A stretch of DNA of 64,000 bases from Comamonas sp. (GCA_028690035.1 JAQVCA010000006.1:1-64000), one strand, 5' to 3'. Positions 1 through 8,486 are shown, numbered from the stretch's first letter. The notes: generated from the letters alone by a model not told the origin. Translations and numbers: made by a program.

Positions 1-227
1 ACGAATGGCGAGCGGCGTTTATCTTGAACAAAAAGCCCGTGCCCAAGAAGATGCCCACCCTCAACGAAGTGATCCGGCTGATAGCGCAGCGCGGGGGCTT
101 TCTGGGCAGAAAGGGCGATGGTGAGCCTGGGGCCAAGACGCTATGGCTGGGCTTGCAGGAGATAGCCATCTTTGTCGAGGGCGCCCGCTACGCCAGAGAG
201 TTCAGCGAGGCGGGGACTTGTGTGTAA
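1..227 (+). CDS. IS4-family transposase, C-terminal part (cut by window edge)
   Basis: The open frame runs in from the left edge (first whole codon at position 3) and stops at 225-227. The visible 74 residues carry the block LNEVIRLIAQRGGFLGRKGD followed by GEPG, TLWLGLQ and a final ARYARE, which is the usual C-terminus of Tn5-like IS4-family transposases. The catalytic DDE residues would lie outside the window, so I cannot say whether the gene is intact. It ends 11 bases before the stop codon of the convergent mmsB gene, so the insertion sits very close to that operon's 3' end. I see no clear terminal inverted repeat in the short remaining space. Confidence 0.75.
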   Translation, partial: EWRAAFILNKKPVPKKMPTLNEVIRLIAQRGGFLGRKGDGEPGAKTLWLGLQEIAIFVEGARYAREFSEAGTCV

Positions 228-238
228 TGGGATGGGTT

Positions 239-1135
239 TTACCCCGGCTTCTGCAGCATTTTGATGATGCTGGAGAAATCCTCGCCGCCATGCCCGGCGA
301 TGCTGTGTGCAGCGAACAGGGCGCGTGCCAGGCCACCCAGCGGGGTGCTGGCTTTCACGGCGGTGGCGTTTTCTTGCGACAGGCCCAGGTCTTTGAGCAT
401 CAAATCGGTGCCAAAGCCGCCCACGTAGCCTTTGCTGGCCGGGGCATGCTCATGCACGCCGGGGTAGGGGTTGTACTTTTCCAGCGCCCAGTTGCCGCCC
501 GAGCTGCGGCGCATGATTTCGGAGAGCACCTTGGGGTCCAGCCCGTTGGCCACGCCCAGGGCGATGGCTTCGGAGGTGCCGGCCATCAAAATGCCCAGCA
601 GCATGTTGTTGCAGATTTTGGCGGTTTGGCCTGCGCCCACATCGCCCGCGTGGAAGATGTTGGCACCCATTTTTTCCAGCAGCGGGCGGGCGCGTTCCAG
701 CAGTTCGGTGCTGCCGCCCACCATGAAGGTGAGGGTGCCCGCAATGGCGCCGCCGGTGCCGCCGGACACTGGGGCGTCGATAAAGTCAATGCCCGCAGCT
801 TGCGCGGCCTTGGCCACTTTCTGGCTGGTGGCGGCGGCAATGGTGGAGCTGTCGATGACCAAGGCACCCTTGGCAATCTGGCCCAGCAAACCGGGCTGGC
901 CGTCGCGGCCCAGGAACAGACCTTCGACGTGCTGGCTGGCGGGCAGCATGGTGACGATGGCTTCGGCGCCCTGGACCGCGTCTTGTGCGCTGCTGGCGGC
1001 TTGGCCACCTTCGGCCACGACTTTGGCCACGGCGTCCTGGCTCAGGTCAAAGGCTTTGACGCTGTGGCCCGCCTTGACGAGGTTGATGGCCATGGGGCCG
1101 CCCATATTGCCTAGGCCGATAAATGCGATCTGCAT
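239..1135 (-). CDS. mmsB: 3-hydroxyisobutyrate dehydrogenase
   Basis: The 298-residue product matches the family length. It should oxidise 3-hydroxyisobutyrate to methylmalonate semialdehyde with NAD in valine degradation. The N-terminal Rossmann motif GLGNMGGPMA (residues 7-16), the substrate-binding block APVSGGTGGA (121-130) and the catalytic lysine in GQTAKICNNML (about K173) are visible. I chose the ATG at 1135 because the nucleotide-binding motif begins at once and a good AAGGAGA ribosome site precedes it; an upstream in-frame start at 1162 adds only a non-homologous leader. It lies downstream of the acyl-CoA dehydrogenase and mmsA genes on the same strand, which supports the valine-pathway role. 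The related 2-hydroxy-3-oxopropionate reductases are similar, but this context argues for MmsB. Confidence 0.9.
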   Translation of the reverse strand: MQIAFIGLGNMGGPMAINLVKAGHSVKAFDLSQDAVAKVVAEGGQAASSAQDAVQGAEAIVTMLPASQHVEGLFLGRDGQPGLLGQIAKGALVIDSSTIAAATSQKVAKAAQAAGIDFIDAPVSGGTGGAIAGTLTFMVGGSTELLERARPLLEKMGANIFHAGDVGAGQTAKICNNMLLGILMAGTSEAIALGVANGLDPKVLSEIMRRSSGGNWALEKYNPYPGVHEHAPASKGYVGGFGTDLMLKDLGLSQENATAVKASTPLGGLARALFAAHSIAGHGGEDFSSIIKMLQKPG

Positions 1136-1164
1136 GGTGTTGTCTCCTTGTGGTAGTTGCAATG

Positions 1165-1256
1165 TTTTTTATAGCTGCAGACGCTGGTTAGACAGTAATT
1201 TCAGGGTTAAAAGTACTGAAAAACCTGATCTGACCAGCGCTTGCAGCTTTGTTTAT
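1165..1256. repeat. Dispersed inverted-repeat element (copy 1)
   Basis: Arms AGCTGCAGACGCTGGTTA (1173-1190) and CTGACCAGCGCTTGCAGCT (1230-1248) face each other across an AT-rich centre. It belongs to the same family as the copies listed below and sits between the acyl-CoA dehydrogenase and mmsB genes. Confidence 0.7.
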
Positions 1257-1281
1257 AGAAGCGGTGTGCGTGGGTTGCGCT

Positions 1282-2448
1282 TTAGCGGATCACATCCGGC
1301 GCATCGCCATCGAGCATGCGCCGGCCAATGATGACGCGCATGATCTCGTTCGTGCCTTCCAGAATCTGGTGCACGCGCGCATCGCGCAGCAGGCGCTCTA
1401 GTGGGTACTCGCGGATGTAGCCATAGCCGCCGTGCAGTTGCAGCGCCTCGTTGACCACGTGAAAGCCCGCATCGGTGGCAAAGCGTTTGGCCATGGCGCA
1501 GTAGGTGCTGGCATCGGGCGCCCCGGCATCGAGCTTGCTGGCAGCCAGACGCACCATCTGGCGTGCGGCGACCAATTCCGTCGCCATATCCGCCAGCTTG
1601 AACTGCAGCGCCTGAAAACTTGCCAGCGCCTTGCCAAACTGCTTGCGCTCTTGCATGTAGCGCTGCGCGTGCGCCAGCGCCCCTTGCGCCGCGCCCACCG
1701 AGCAGGTGGCGATGTTGATGCGCCCGCCGTCCAGCCCCTTCATGGCGATCTTGAAACCCTCGCCCTCGCGCCCGAGCAGGTGGTTGGCGGGAATGCGCAC
1801 GTTGTCAAAGCTGATGGTGCGTGTGGGCTGGCTGTTCCAGCCCATTTTTTCTTCCTTCTTGCCGTAGCCGATGCCCGGCAAATGCGCGGGCACGGCAAAG
1901 GCGCTGATGCCGCTGGCCCCTGAGCCTGCATCGCCCGTGCGCGCCATGAGCACCAGCACATCGGTAGAGCCTGCGCCGCTGATAAAGGCTTTGCTGCCGT
2001 TGATGATGTATTCACTGCCCACCAGTTCGGCGCGGGTTTTGATGCTGGCCGCGTCCGAGCCGCTGCCCGGCTCGGTCAGGCAGTAGCTGGCCAGTTTTTG
2101 GCCGGTGGTCAGTTGCTCACCCCATTCGGCGCGCACCTCATCGGTGGCCCAGGTGCCCAGCATCCAGGTGGCCATGTTGTGGATGGTGATAAACGCCGTG
2201 GTGCTGGGATCGACAGCGGCCAGCTCCTCAAACACCAGCGTGGCATCCAGCCGGGGCAGGGCCAGGCCCCCGGCGTTTTCGGGCGCGTACAGGCCGCAAA
2301 AGCCCAACTCGCCCGCTTTGGCGATGGCCTCCACCGGGAAGATGCCCTCGGCATCCCAGTGCGCGGCGTGCGGGGCCAGCTCCGCTTGGGCAAATTGGCG
2401 CGCCGTGTCGGCAAAGGCGCGCTGGTCTTCGGTCAGTTCAAAGTCCAT
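1282..2448 (-). CDS. Acyl-CoA dehydrogenase, probably isobutyryl-CoA dehydrogenase
   Basis: This is a 388-residue flavoprotein of the short/branched-chain acyl-CoA dehydrogenase family. It begins MDFELTEDQRAF, has the FAD/substrate block YCLTEPGSGSDAASI (about 121-135), and ends with the LLRDARVHQILEGTNEIMR signature, in which the glutamate of LEGTNE is the expected catalytic base. Placed between mmsA and mmsB on the same strand, it most likely converts isobutyryl-CoA to methacrylyl-CoA in valine catabolism, passing electrons to ETF. The start ATG at 2448 has a GGAGA ribosome site. Chain-length specificity cannot be read from the sequence, so the isobutyryl assignment rests on context. Confidence 0.87.
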   Translation of the reverse strand: MDFELTEDQRAFADTARQFAQAELAPHAAHWDAEGIFPVEAIAKAGELGFCGLYAPENAGGLALPRLDATLVFEELAAVDPSTTAFITIHNMATWMLGTWATDEVRAEWGEQLTTGQKLASYCLTEPGSGSDAASIKTRAELVGSEYIINGSKAFISGAGSTDVLVLMARTGDAGSGASGISAFAVPAHLPGIGYGKKEEKMGWNSQPTRTISFDNVRIPANHLLGREGEGFKIAMKGLDGGRINIATCSVGAAQGALAHAQRYMQERKQFGKALASFQALQFKLADMATELVAARQMVRLAASKLDAGAPDASTYCAMAKRFATDAGFHVVNEALQLHGGYGYIREYPLERLLRDARVHQILEGTNEIMRVIIGRRMLDGDAPDVIR

Positions 2449-2470
2449 GGGCGGGTCTCCTGCTCTCTGT

Positions 2471-2520
2471 TTTGATAGCTGCTAGCGCTTACCCAGTAAG
2501 CGCAAAAGCCATATTTTATG
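2471..2520. repeat. Dispersed inverted-repeat element (copy 2)
   Basis: TTTTGATAGCTGCTAGCGCTT followed by CAGTAAGCGC is the typical core of this repeat family. It lies just upstream of the acyl-CoA dehydrogenase start. Confidence 0.65.
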
Positions 2521-2533
2521 CTTCAATTGCAAA

Positions 2534-2562
2534 GGCCCTTGCTGCAGTGGCAGGCAAGGGCC
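2534..2562 (-). terminator. Hairpin after mmsA
   Basis: Perfect 9-base arms GGCCCTTGC and GCAAGGGCC flank an 11-base loop, starting about 9 bases after the mmsA stop on the minus strand. Only a short TTT follows, so it could be a weak terminator or an mRNA-stabilising hairpin inside the operon. Confidence 0.5.
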
Positions 2563-2570
2563 CTGGGGGC

Positions 2571-4070
2571 TTACTTCAGGCTGATGGTGGTGTTCACGCC
2601 CTGGCCAGCGGTGCTGTCGTCAAACCAGCGCGCGGTGACGGTCTTGGTCTGCGTGTAGAACAAGATGACCTGTTTGCCGTAGGGGCCCAGGTCGCCCAGC
2701 TTGGAAGCGCGGCTGCCGGTGAACGAGAACAGCGGCACGGGCACGGGCACGGGCACGTTGATGCCCACCTGGCCCACGTCGATCTCTTCCTGGAACTTGC
2801 GCGCCGCCGCCCCCGACTGGGTGAAGATGGCCGTGCCGTTGCCGTTGGGGTTGTCGTTGATGAAGGCGATGGCCTCATCCAGCGTGGCCGCCTCGACCAC
2901 GCACAGCACGGGGCCAAAAATTTCGGTGTCGTACACGCTCATGCCGGGTTTGACGCCGCTGAAGATGGTCGGGCCAACAAAGTTGCCTTTTTCGTAGCCG
3001 GGCACGGTGGGCTTGCGGCCATCCAGCTCCAGCTTGGCGCCGTCGGCAATGCCGCGCTCGATCAGGCCCTCAATGCGGTTCAAAGCGTTGCACGAAATCA
3101 CTGGGCCCAGATCGGTGCCGGGCTCGGTGCCGCCGCTGATCTTCAGGGACTTGGCTTTTTCCACCAAATCGGGCAGCCACTTTTGCGCTTCGCCCACCAG
3201 CATCACCACCGGCAGCGCCATGCAGCGCTGGCCCGCCGCACCAAACGAGGCACCGGCAATGGCGTTCAGGGTTTGCTCTTTATTGGCATCGGGCAGCACG
3301 ATGGCGTGGTTTTTTGCGCCCATCATGCATTGCACGCGCTTGCCGTTCAGGCTGGCGCGGTTGTACACATGCGTGCCCACGTGGGTCGAGCCCACAAAGC
3401 TGATCGCCTTGATGTCTTTGTGGTCGCAAATCGCGTTCACCGCATCTTCGCCACCGTGGATCACGTTGAGCACCCCGGCAGGAATCCCGGCTTGCAGGGC
3501 CAGCTCGCACAGGCGCATGGTCACCATCGGGTCTTGCTCCGAAGGCTTGAGCACAAAGGTGTTGCCCGTGGCAATCGCCATGGGGAACATCCACAGCGGA
3601 ATCATCGCCGGGAAGTTGAAGGGCGTAATGCCCGCGCACACGCCCAGCGGCTGCAGCAGCGTGTAGGTATCCACACCACCGGCCACGTTGTTGGCCAGTT
3701 CACCCAGTTGCAGGTTGCCAATGCTGGCGGCATGCTCCACCACTTCCAGACCACGGAACACGTCGCCCTCGGCGTCGGGCAGGGTCTTGCCTTGCTCGGC
3801 GGTGAGCATGGCGGCCAGCTCGCCCATGTTTTCGCGGATCAGCTGCTGCAGCTTCAAAAAGATGCGCGCACGGGCCCCGATGGGCGTTTTTTTCCAGGTC
3901 TTGAACGCTTCCTTGGCAGCGGCCACAGCGGCGTTGATTTCATCGGGCGTAGCAAACGGCACGCGCGCCAGCACTTCTTGCGTGGCGGGGTTGACCACAT
4001 CGCGCCATTGGGTGGTTTTGGATTCGACAAATTCGCCGTTGATCAGCAGCTTGACGGTTGGGATGCTCAT
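2571..4070 (-). CDS. mmsA: CoA-acylating methylmalonate-semialdehyde dehydrogenase
   Basis: The 499-residue product is a standard-length MMSDH of the aldehyde dehydrogenase superfamily. It carries the family blocks [16 protein letters not shown] (148-163), [10 protein letters not shown] (172-181), FVGSTHVG (225-232) and the catalytic cysteine in [10 protein letters not shown] (about C283). It converts methylmalonate semialdehyde to propionyl-CoA, NAD- and CoA-dependent, the last dedicated step of valine and thymine breakdown. The start ATG at 4070 is preceded by AGGAGA at good spacing. It is first of three co-directional genes (mmsA, acyl-CoA dehydrogenase, mmsB), with repeats and hairpins in the gaps. 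I see no regulator gene beside it. Confidence 0.93.
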   Translation of the reverse strand: MSIPTVKLLINGEFVESKTTQWRDVVNPATQEVLARVPFATPDEINAAVAAAKEAFKTWKKTPIGARARIFLKLQQLIRENMGELAAMLTAEQGKTLPDAEGDVFRGLEVVEHAASIGNLQLGELANNVAGGVDTYTLLQPLGVCAGITPFNFPAMIPLWMFPMAIATGNTFVLKPSEQDPMVTMRLCELALQAGIPAGVLNVIHGGEDAVNAICDHKDIKAISFVGSTHVGTHVYNRASLNGKRVQCMMGAKNHAIVLPDANKEQTLNAIAGASFGAAGQRCMALPVVMLVGEAQKWLPDLVEKAKSLKISGGTEPGTDLGPVISCNALNRIEGLIERGIADGAKLELDGRKPTVPGYEKGNFVGPTIFSGVKPGMSVYDTEIFGPVLCVVEAATLDEAIAFINDNPNGNGTAIFTQSGAAARKFQEEIDVGQVGINVPVPVPVPLFSFTGSRASKLGDLGPYGKQVILFYTQTKTVTARWFDDSTAGQGVNTTISLK

Positions 4071-4379
4071 TGCGCAATGTCTCCTGGAGGGTGAAAAAAA
4101 CCGGTCTAAGGCCGGATAAAAAAAATCGATAGGCCCATGGTAGTGTGCAAATTTGATAGAGCAATAGGCGTTTGTGCAGTTTTTATCTGCAAAAAAGCAC
4201 AGGCACGGGCATGGAAACAGACACAGCCACCGCCCAGGCCAGGGCTTGGAATGGGGGGTGGTTTTTGGGTCGGCGGATTCAAACTAAACAGCTGCGCATA
4301 ACAAATCATTCCAGCGGACTGGCTGCGCCAGCCGCTGAACTCCAACGTTAGTGACAAATCACTAACGCATCAGACATTT
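4071..4379. other. Intergenic region between mmsA and the accessory island
   Basis: About 309 bases without a convincing gene. It must hold the mmsA promoter. It also holds a small CCGG...CCGG hairpin followed by an A-run near 4101-4127, the attC-like site at 4296-4353, and the perfect hairpin CGTTAGTGA/TCACTAACG at 4346-4367. An 83-codon minus-strand frame here has no family resemblance or ribosome site that I trust. Confidence 0.6.
4296..4353 (+). other. attC-like integron recombination site (orphan)
   Basis: The 58 bases read GCATAAC-aaatcattccagcgga at the left and ccgctgaactccaac-GTTAGTG at the right. This closely follows the layout of integron attC sites: an RYYYAAC-like R'' box, a spacer, a strong imperfect hairpin, an AACTC spacer and a GTTR-type R' box. 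The central hairpin CAGCGG-a-CTGGC/GCCAG-CCGCTG has one extra unpaired A, like the extrahelical bases of real attC sites. No integrase gene and no second attC are visible in the window. The R' and R'' boxes are not perfect (GTTAGTG, GCATAAC), so it may be a decayed site. Confidence 0.5.
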
Positions 4380-7103
4380 TTAATGTACTGGTGCCACAGA
4401 CTCAAGCAGTTGCACGATGACCTCTAAATCTTGCTTTGACGCACAGCGCTTACCATCCTCTGCTCGTCGTTGAGCAAGCTGCTTCAGGACATCTGGGTGC
4501 TCAATAAGCTGCTCAGCCAACTCCAATGGTGTCTTTCCAAACGAGTCACGCTTCCAAGCCAGTCCTGGCGCGAGCTTAATCAGTCGTTTAACCGCATGAA
4601 CATGCCCCGCCCAACATGCTGTATGTAGCGGTGAACGCTCTTCTTTCGTCAGTTTATCTAACTTACAAGGGAGATCCAGCAGGGCATCCACACACTCGGC
4701 ATCCATAGATTTGCATGCTGAGTGCAGTGCAGTCATTCCATCCCGGTTCTGTTTTTCCGGATCAGCACCGGCCTTCAGCATAACTTTAACCATTTCTGCA
4801 TCCCCATCCTCAGCCATCAGCATCAATGGAGTCTGTCCCTTGAGATCAGCAATGTTCAGCTGCTTCGGATTCTCCTTAGCCAACAGCGAGATAAATTCCC
4901 GCCAGTGTCCCAGCATAGATTCGAACTTCTGCATGTCGCTTTGCAAGTGAGCAGGAACCATTTGGCGTATCTGCAGAGTTCCTTGGAGAAAATGAGAGTG
5001 CATCTTAATCAGCGCCATGATTACAGAATTGCCTTCAACATCTGGCAAATTCGACTTCAGCAAGGAGCGATTGGCTTTGATCCAGCTTTGCAACGCCTCT
5101 TGGTCGCCTGACATGAACGCGGGCATCAACTCTTTGAACAATTTTTCAATGTCCCCATTGACACGCCGCACCTCGGCTGGCACACCGGGGTAAGGCTTGT
5201 ACAAGGTATCCCAGAAATAGCTCGCTGCCCAACGCGCGGCCTCCTCCAGAGGTGGAATCTCTTCGCACTCCGCCATCATTCCGCCAGCCAGTATTGCCCG
5301 GTAGTACGTTTCGTGGTTATTGGCGATCAACTTCTGATTGGCTAATTCCAGCGCCAGGCAATCCAGTGCGACCTCACCACGAAGTGGCCCGTAATTGCGC
5401 TCCAGCCCGGCGTCCAATGCCGCTCTGAAAAGCTTCCCTGCCTCATCGAAGTCATTGCCAGCCAGCAAGTGTTTGGCTTTGTACCGCAAGACATCGGCCT
5501 TCCACATCGCATAGCCCTCACTGGCCTCTGCTTCTTCAAGCAAAGCTTGAACCTTGGTGCGCGTATCAGTGGACCAGTGTTTGCGCTCACCATTCAGGTA
5601 GCTATTCAATTCAATAAGAATCGCTTGCACGGTTTGAGCTGGAGTGGCCGCCAGTTCACGTAATCGCTGGATAGCGGCCTCTTTGGCTCGTGTGCTGATG
5701 TCTGAATGCTGCGCCACTTGGCTAATCACCCAGAAGCTTTGCTCATCTTGCAAGGCCCGCCAAGGCGATGATGTTTGCATGCGTTTGACCAGCTGTAATT
5801 CTCTGTTGATCTCATCTACAAATGCAGTAGTACGCGCAACATTGCGCTGAATAATAGGTGGCGCTGATTGCGCATCCAGTGCGGCGCAATCTTCAAGTTC
5901 CGCGCCTGCCTGCATCTCATAGAACCGGCGCGTCAACATATGTGCAAGAGCATGGTTGGCGGTGTCTCGACGTGAAGGCAAGATAGAAAGAAACAGGCCG
6001 TGCTTGTCCCACTCGGGCAAATGTTGCTCAAACCAAGCATTTTCTGCGGCCTCACCCTGATCTCCGCAATGGCGCCAAGCATCAACGGTCAGGTTATAGA
6101 CAAACTTATAAATGGCAAAAAGTTGCAGCAGCTTGTTTTTATGGGGATCTGCGCATTGCCGATCAACTCCCGGACAGAGGGTTTTGAGCAAACGAATGTA
6201 GCCATCCTGCACCGCCCGCGCGAGCAACAAGCGCTGGCGAATTGTGCGTAAAGAAGGGGCTGCGTAACGATCGGCCAGGCATCTGACAAATTCAGCCTGC
6301 ACATCCTCATTTACTTTGCCATCCAGAATCTCTTCTAGGCAACCCGGTTGGGTAATAGGAATTTCCAGGCGCAGTTTTTCTGCATTCAGCCCTTTCCGCT
6401 CAACGAAAGCTAAAGCATCTGTGAACTGCTGTGCAGGCTTGTCGCTGAGGTTAGGCACGAAAGACCCATTGAATTCCAGTTTTGTCTCATCCGGAAAACA
6501 CCTTTCAATGGTATCGCGGCGGATCGAGGTTGCATCTCGCCAGTTGTACAAAGAGCGCTTCAAGTTATCGTGGTCGACTTTGGGGGATTTGCTGCATTGG
6601 TCAGCAAACTCCTCTAGTGGCAAGCCTAGTAAATCCAGCAACCAATCCACTACCTGCGCCACTGGCAAATACAAGCTAGGTTCTCCTTTCACTTCGCATG
6701 GCTCGGGCAGATACCAAAAACGCCCCCCTGGCATGCCTTTGTCCATAACTTGTCCAAGGCTCCAAAAACCCACGCGGCGCGCTAGACTAGGGACATAGAA
6801 ATGAGTCAGCAGCTCCCAGAGCACTTGGCACTGATCGGCGCCAAAGGTCAAGGTATTCAGCTCCAGAAACTTATACGCATTCGCAAACTCCATAAAGCCG
6901 TCGAGCGCATCTAGCTGCGCTTGCGGGTCCATATCCAGCGACTTGAAAATCGCTTGAAGGATTTCCTGCCCCATCGCCTTATGAGACTCAAGGCTGATTT
7001 GCCCAGTCGCAAATTTGTTCTTTTTATTCGTCGCGTATCCATCCCCGCCAAGACTTTGGTGAACTTCAAGCAGGATGGCTTCTGGCAGTGGCAAGGTACT
7101 CAT
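4380..7103 (-). CDS. Ankyrin-repeat protein of unknown function, divergent from viperin operon
   Basis: The protein is 907 residues from the ATG at 7103, chosen because a GGAGAG ribosome site lies upstream; the frame stays open for 58 more codons that look non-coding. The C-terminal part (about 750-880) has three to four ankyrin repeats, with GQTPLMLMAEDGDAEMVKVM, then GMTALHSACKSMDAECVDAL, then RSPLHTACWAGHVHAVKRLI and GKTPLELAEQL. The first 740 residues are predicted mostly helical and I recognise no catalytic motif; the stretch around LAGNDFDEAGKLFRAALDAG resembles a TPR-like helix pair. There is no signal peptide or membrane segment, so it is probably cytosolic. It is transcribed divergently from the viperin gene with a shared 191-base promoter region, which suggests a joint function or control. 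It could be a sensor or scaffold of a defence system, but that is inference. Confidence 0.85.
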   Translation of the reverse strand: MSTLPLPEAILLEVHQSLGGDGYATNKKNKFATGQISLESHKAMGQEILQAIFKSLDMDPQAQLDALDGFMEFANAYKFLELNTLTFGADQCQVLWELLTHFYVPSLARRVGFWSLGQVMDKGMPGGRFWYLPEPCEVKGEPSLYLPVAQVVDWLLDLLGLPLEEFADQCSKSPKVDHDNLKRSLYNWRDATSIRRDTIERCFPDETKLEFNGSFVPNLSDKPAQQFTDALAFVERKGLNAEKLRLEIPITQPGCLEEILDGKVNEDVQAEFVRCLADRYAAPSLRTIRQRLLLARAVQDGYIRLLKTLCPGVDRQCADPHKNKLLQLFAIYKFVYNLTVDAWRHCGDQGEAAENAWFEQHLPEWDKHGLFLSILPSRRDTANHALAHMLTRRFYEMQAGAELEDCAALDAQSAPPIIQRNVARTTAFVDEINRELQLVKRMQTSSPWRALQDEQSFWVISQVAQHSDISTRAKEAAIQRLRELAATPAQTVQAILIELNSYLNGERKHWSTDTRTKVQALLEEAEASEGYAMWKADVLRYKAKHLLAGNDFDEAGKLFRAALDAGLERNYGPLRGEVALDCLALELANQKLIANNHETYYRAILAGGMMAECEEIPPLEEAARWAASYFWDTLYKPYPGVPAEVRRVNGDIEKLFKELMPAFMSGDQEALQSWIKANRSLLKSNLPDVEGNSVIMALIKMHSHFLQGTLQIRQMVPAHLQSDMQKFESMLGHWREFISLLAKENPKQLNIADLKGQTPLMLMAEDGDAEMVKVMLKAGADPEKQNRDGMTALHSACKSMDAECVDALLDLPCKLDKLTKEERSPLHTACWAGHVHAVKRLIKLAPGLAWKRDSFGKTPLELAEQLIEHPDVLKQLAQRRAEDGKRCASKQDLEVIVQLLESVAPVH

Positions 7104-7294
7104 AGAAACGTCTCTCCGTGGTTGTTGTGAATCGGCTGTAAGTCTCACAGCTACGGCCGGTGCTGTCACTGAAAAACCTCGTACCCCCCCCTCTCTGCAA
7201 CACAGAGGAAGGGGGGTACACCGGAGTTCCTTTGGAAAAATTTCGTGCACTGACATCCTGCATGGGCCCTTAAACAACCCATGGAGTTCATGTC
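7104..7294. promoter_or_regulatory. Shared divergent promoter region with hairpins
   Basis: The 191 bases between the ankyrin and viperin genes contain two inverted repeats. The first, 7181-7219, has arms GTACCCCCC/GGGGGGTAC with inner CTCTG/CAGAG around a CAACA loop. The second, 7261-7283, has arms CATGGG/CCCATG and touches the GGAG ribosome site of the viperin gene. Both lie in the probable 5' untranslated region of viperin and could act as operators or as RNA structures controlling translation. I do not see a clear -35/-10 pair. Confidence 0.5.
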
Positions 7295-8212
7295 ATGCAC
7301 AACCCAATCCCTTTGGTCATCAACTGGCACCTTACGGAAGCCTGTAACTACCGCTGCCAGTACTGCTATGCCACCTGGAACCCGCCAAGCAGTCGGCGTG
7401 AATTGATCCACGATCCCGTCAAAGTCACCGCACTGCTGAGCGCGCTCCATAAATTTTTCCGGCCGGGCAATCCAAACAACCCGTTGACCCAGAATATGCG
7501 CTGGAGCAACGTACGCCTCAATCTCGCAGGCGGTGAGCCCCTACTGTACGCAGACAAAGTTCCTTCAATCGTCCATCAAGCACGGGGCCTTGGTTTCGAG
7601 GTGTCGATGATTAGCAACGGTAGCCAGTTGACGGACGAGCTACTACAAAAGCTTGCACCCCAACTGACTTGGTTGGGCATCAGCATTGACTCTGCCATTC
7701 CTGCTGCCAATCGCGCAATTGGCCGGGTTGACCGCCGTGGTCAGCTTGTCGATTTAGAAAATCTAGCGGTTAGCCTGGCCAGAGCTCGCCAAGCCTATCC
7801 AAGCCTTCAAATCAAGCTCAACACCGTAGTCAACCAACTCAATCACAGTGAAGACCTCAGCGCCTTAATTGATCAATTCAAGCCGGATAAGTGGAAAGTT
7901 CTGCGCATGCTTCCGGTAGTGAACCAGCATCTGGCCATCAATGATGAGCAGTTTGCGGCCTTCGTCGCTCGTCATCATGCTTTCTCTCAGATCACTTGCG
8001 CTGAAGATAACCAAGACATGCGCGAGTCCTACCTGATGGTTGATCCCCATGGGCGTTTCTTTCAGAACAGTCCGTTGATTCCAGGTCAGGGCTATCAATA
8101 CAGCCAGCCAATTCTTGATGTGGGCACTGAAGCAGCGTTTGCTGAAATGCGCTTTGAACCCACTCGCTTTGCTGCACGCTACATCCCCATCCATGCGGAG
8201 GTGGCAGCATGA
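7295..8212 (+). CDS. Prokaryotic viperin homologue (radical SAM antiviral nucleotide synthase)
   Basis: The 305-residue protein has the radical SAM cluster motif CNYRCQYC (C17, C21, C24), the SAM-binding GGEP (79-82), SNGS (107-110) and SIDS (130-133). It then follows viperin closely: IGRVDRRG (142-149), IKLNTVVNQLN, the strongly diagnostic KPDKWKVLRMLPV, a DEQFAAFVARH segment, NQDMRESYLMVDPHGRF, and the C-terminal ILDVGTEAAF. Viperins dehydrate nucleoside triphosphates to 3'-deoxy-3',4'-didehydro analogues that terminate viral RNA synthesis, so an anti-phage role is expected. Which nucleotide is used cannot be told. The ATG at 7295 has GGAG eight bases upstream. The stop overlaps the next gene's start (ATGA), so the HicA-like protein is translationally coupled. 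No nucleotide kinase gene is adjacent, unlike several described pVip loci. Confidence 0.9.
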   Translation: MHNPIPLVINWHLTEACNYRCQYCYATWNPPSSRRELIHDPVKVTALLSALHKFFRPGNPNNPLTQNMRWSNVRLNLAGGEPLLYADKVPSIVHQARGLGFEVSMISNGSQLTDELLQKLAPQLTWLGISIDSAIPAANRAIGRVDRRGQLVDLENLAVSLARARQAYPSLQIKLNTVVNQLNHSEDLSALIDQFKPDKWKVLRMLPVVNQHLAINDEQFAAFVARHHAFSQITCAEDNQDMRESYLMVDPHGRFFQNSPLIPGQGYQYSQPILDVGTEAAFAEMRFEPTRFAARYIPIHAEVAA

Positions 8213-8460
8213 AGTACAGCTCTCAAAAAGACCTCAACCAATTGATTCGACAGTTGGTACGTCAAGGTTGGAGCTACAGGCAAGGCCGCAAGCATGGACG
8301 CCTCACCCACCCTGATGGCTGGCCAACGATGACAGTGGCCAAGTCACCCAGCGATAGCCGCAGTGTGGAGAATTTCCGCCACGATTTGCGCAAAGCAGCG
8401 TCTTTATCACCGCCTAGGCTGCAGAGTGGGGTTTATGCAAACGCTCAGCAACTACTGTGA
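8209..8460 (+). CDS. HicA-like small protein (dsRBD-fold mRNA interferase family)
   Basis: The 83-residue protein overlaps the viperin stop by four bases and has a GGAGG ribosome site inside the viperin gene. Residues 10-65 resemble HicA toxins: a helix (LNQLIRQLVRQGWSY), then the loop GRKHGRLTHPDG, where HicA has GSHxxxxxPDG with its catalytic histidine, then a strand TMTVAKSP and a C-terminal helix FRHDLRKAA. No HicB antitoxin gene is found beside it, so it may not be a classical toxin. It may instead bind RNA as part of the viperin system. The last 18 residues look unstructured. Identification as HicA-like is moderately sure; function is unknown. Confidence 0.7.
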   Translation: MKYSSQKDLNQLIRQLVRQGWSYRQGRKHGRLTHPDGWPTMTVAKSPSDSRSVENFRHDLRKAASLSPPRLQSGVYANAQQLL

Positions 8461-8486
8461 TCCAGTGAGAGATTTTTAGACTGGGA

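Noticed and set aside
2472-4094. A 540-codon open frame antisense to mmsA
   Set aside because: It is His/Gly/Ala-rich with no family resemblance and lies fully opposite a well-conserved gene; long antisense frames are common at this GC content.
4106-4357. An 83-codon frame covering the attC-like site
   Set aside because: It has no ribosome site, odd composition, and crosses strong hairpins; more likely non-coding.
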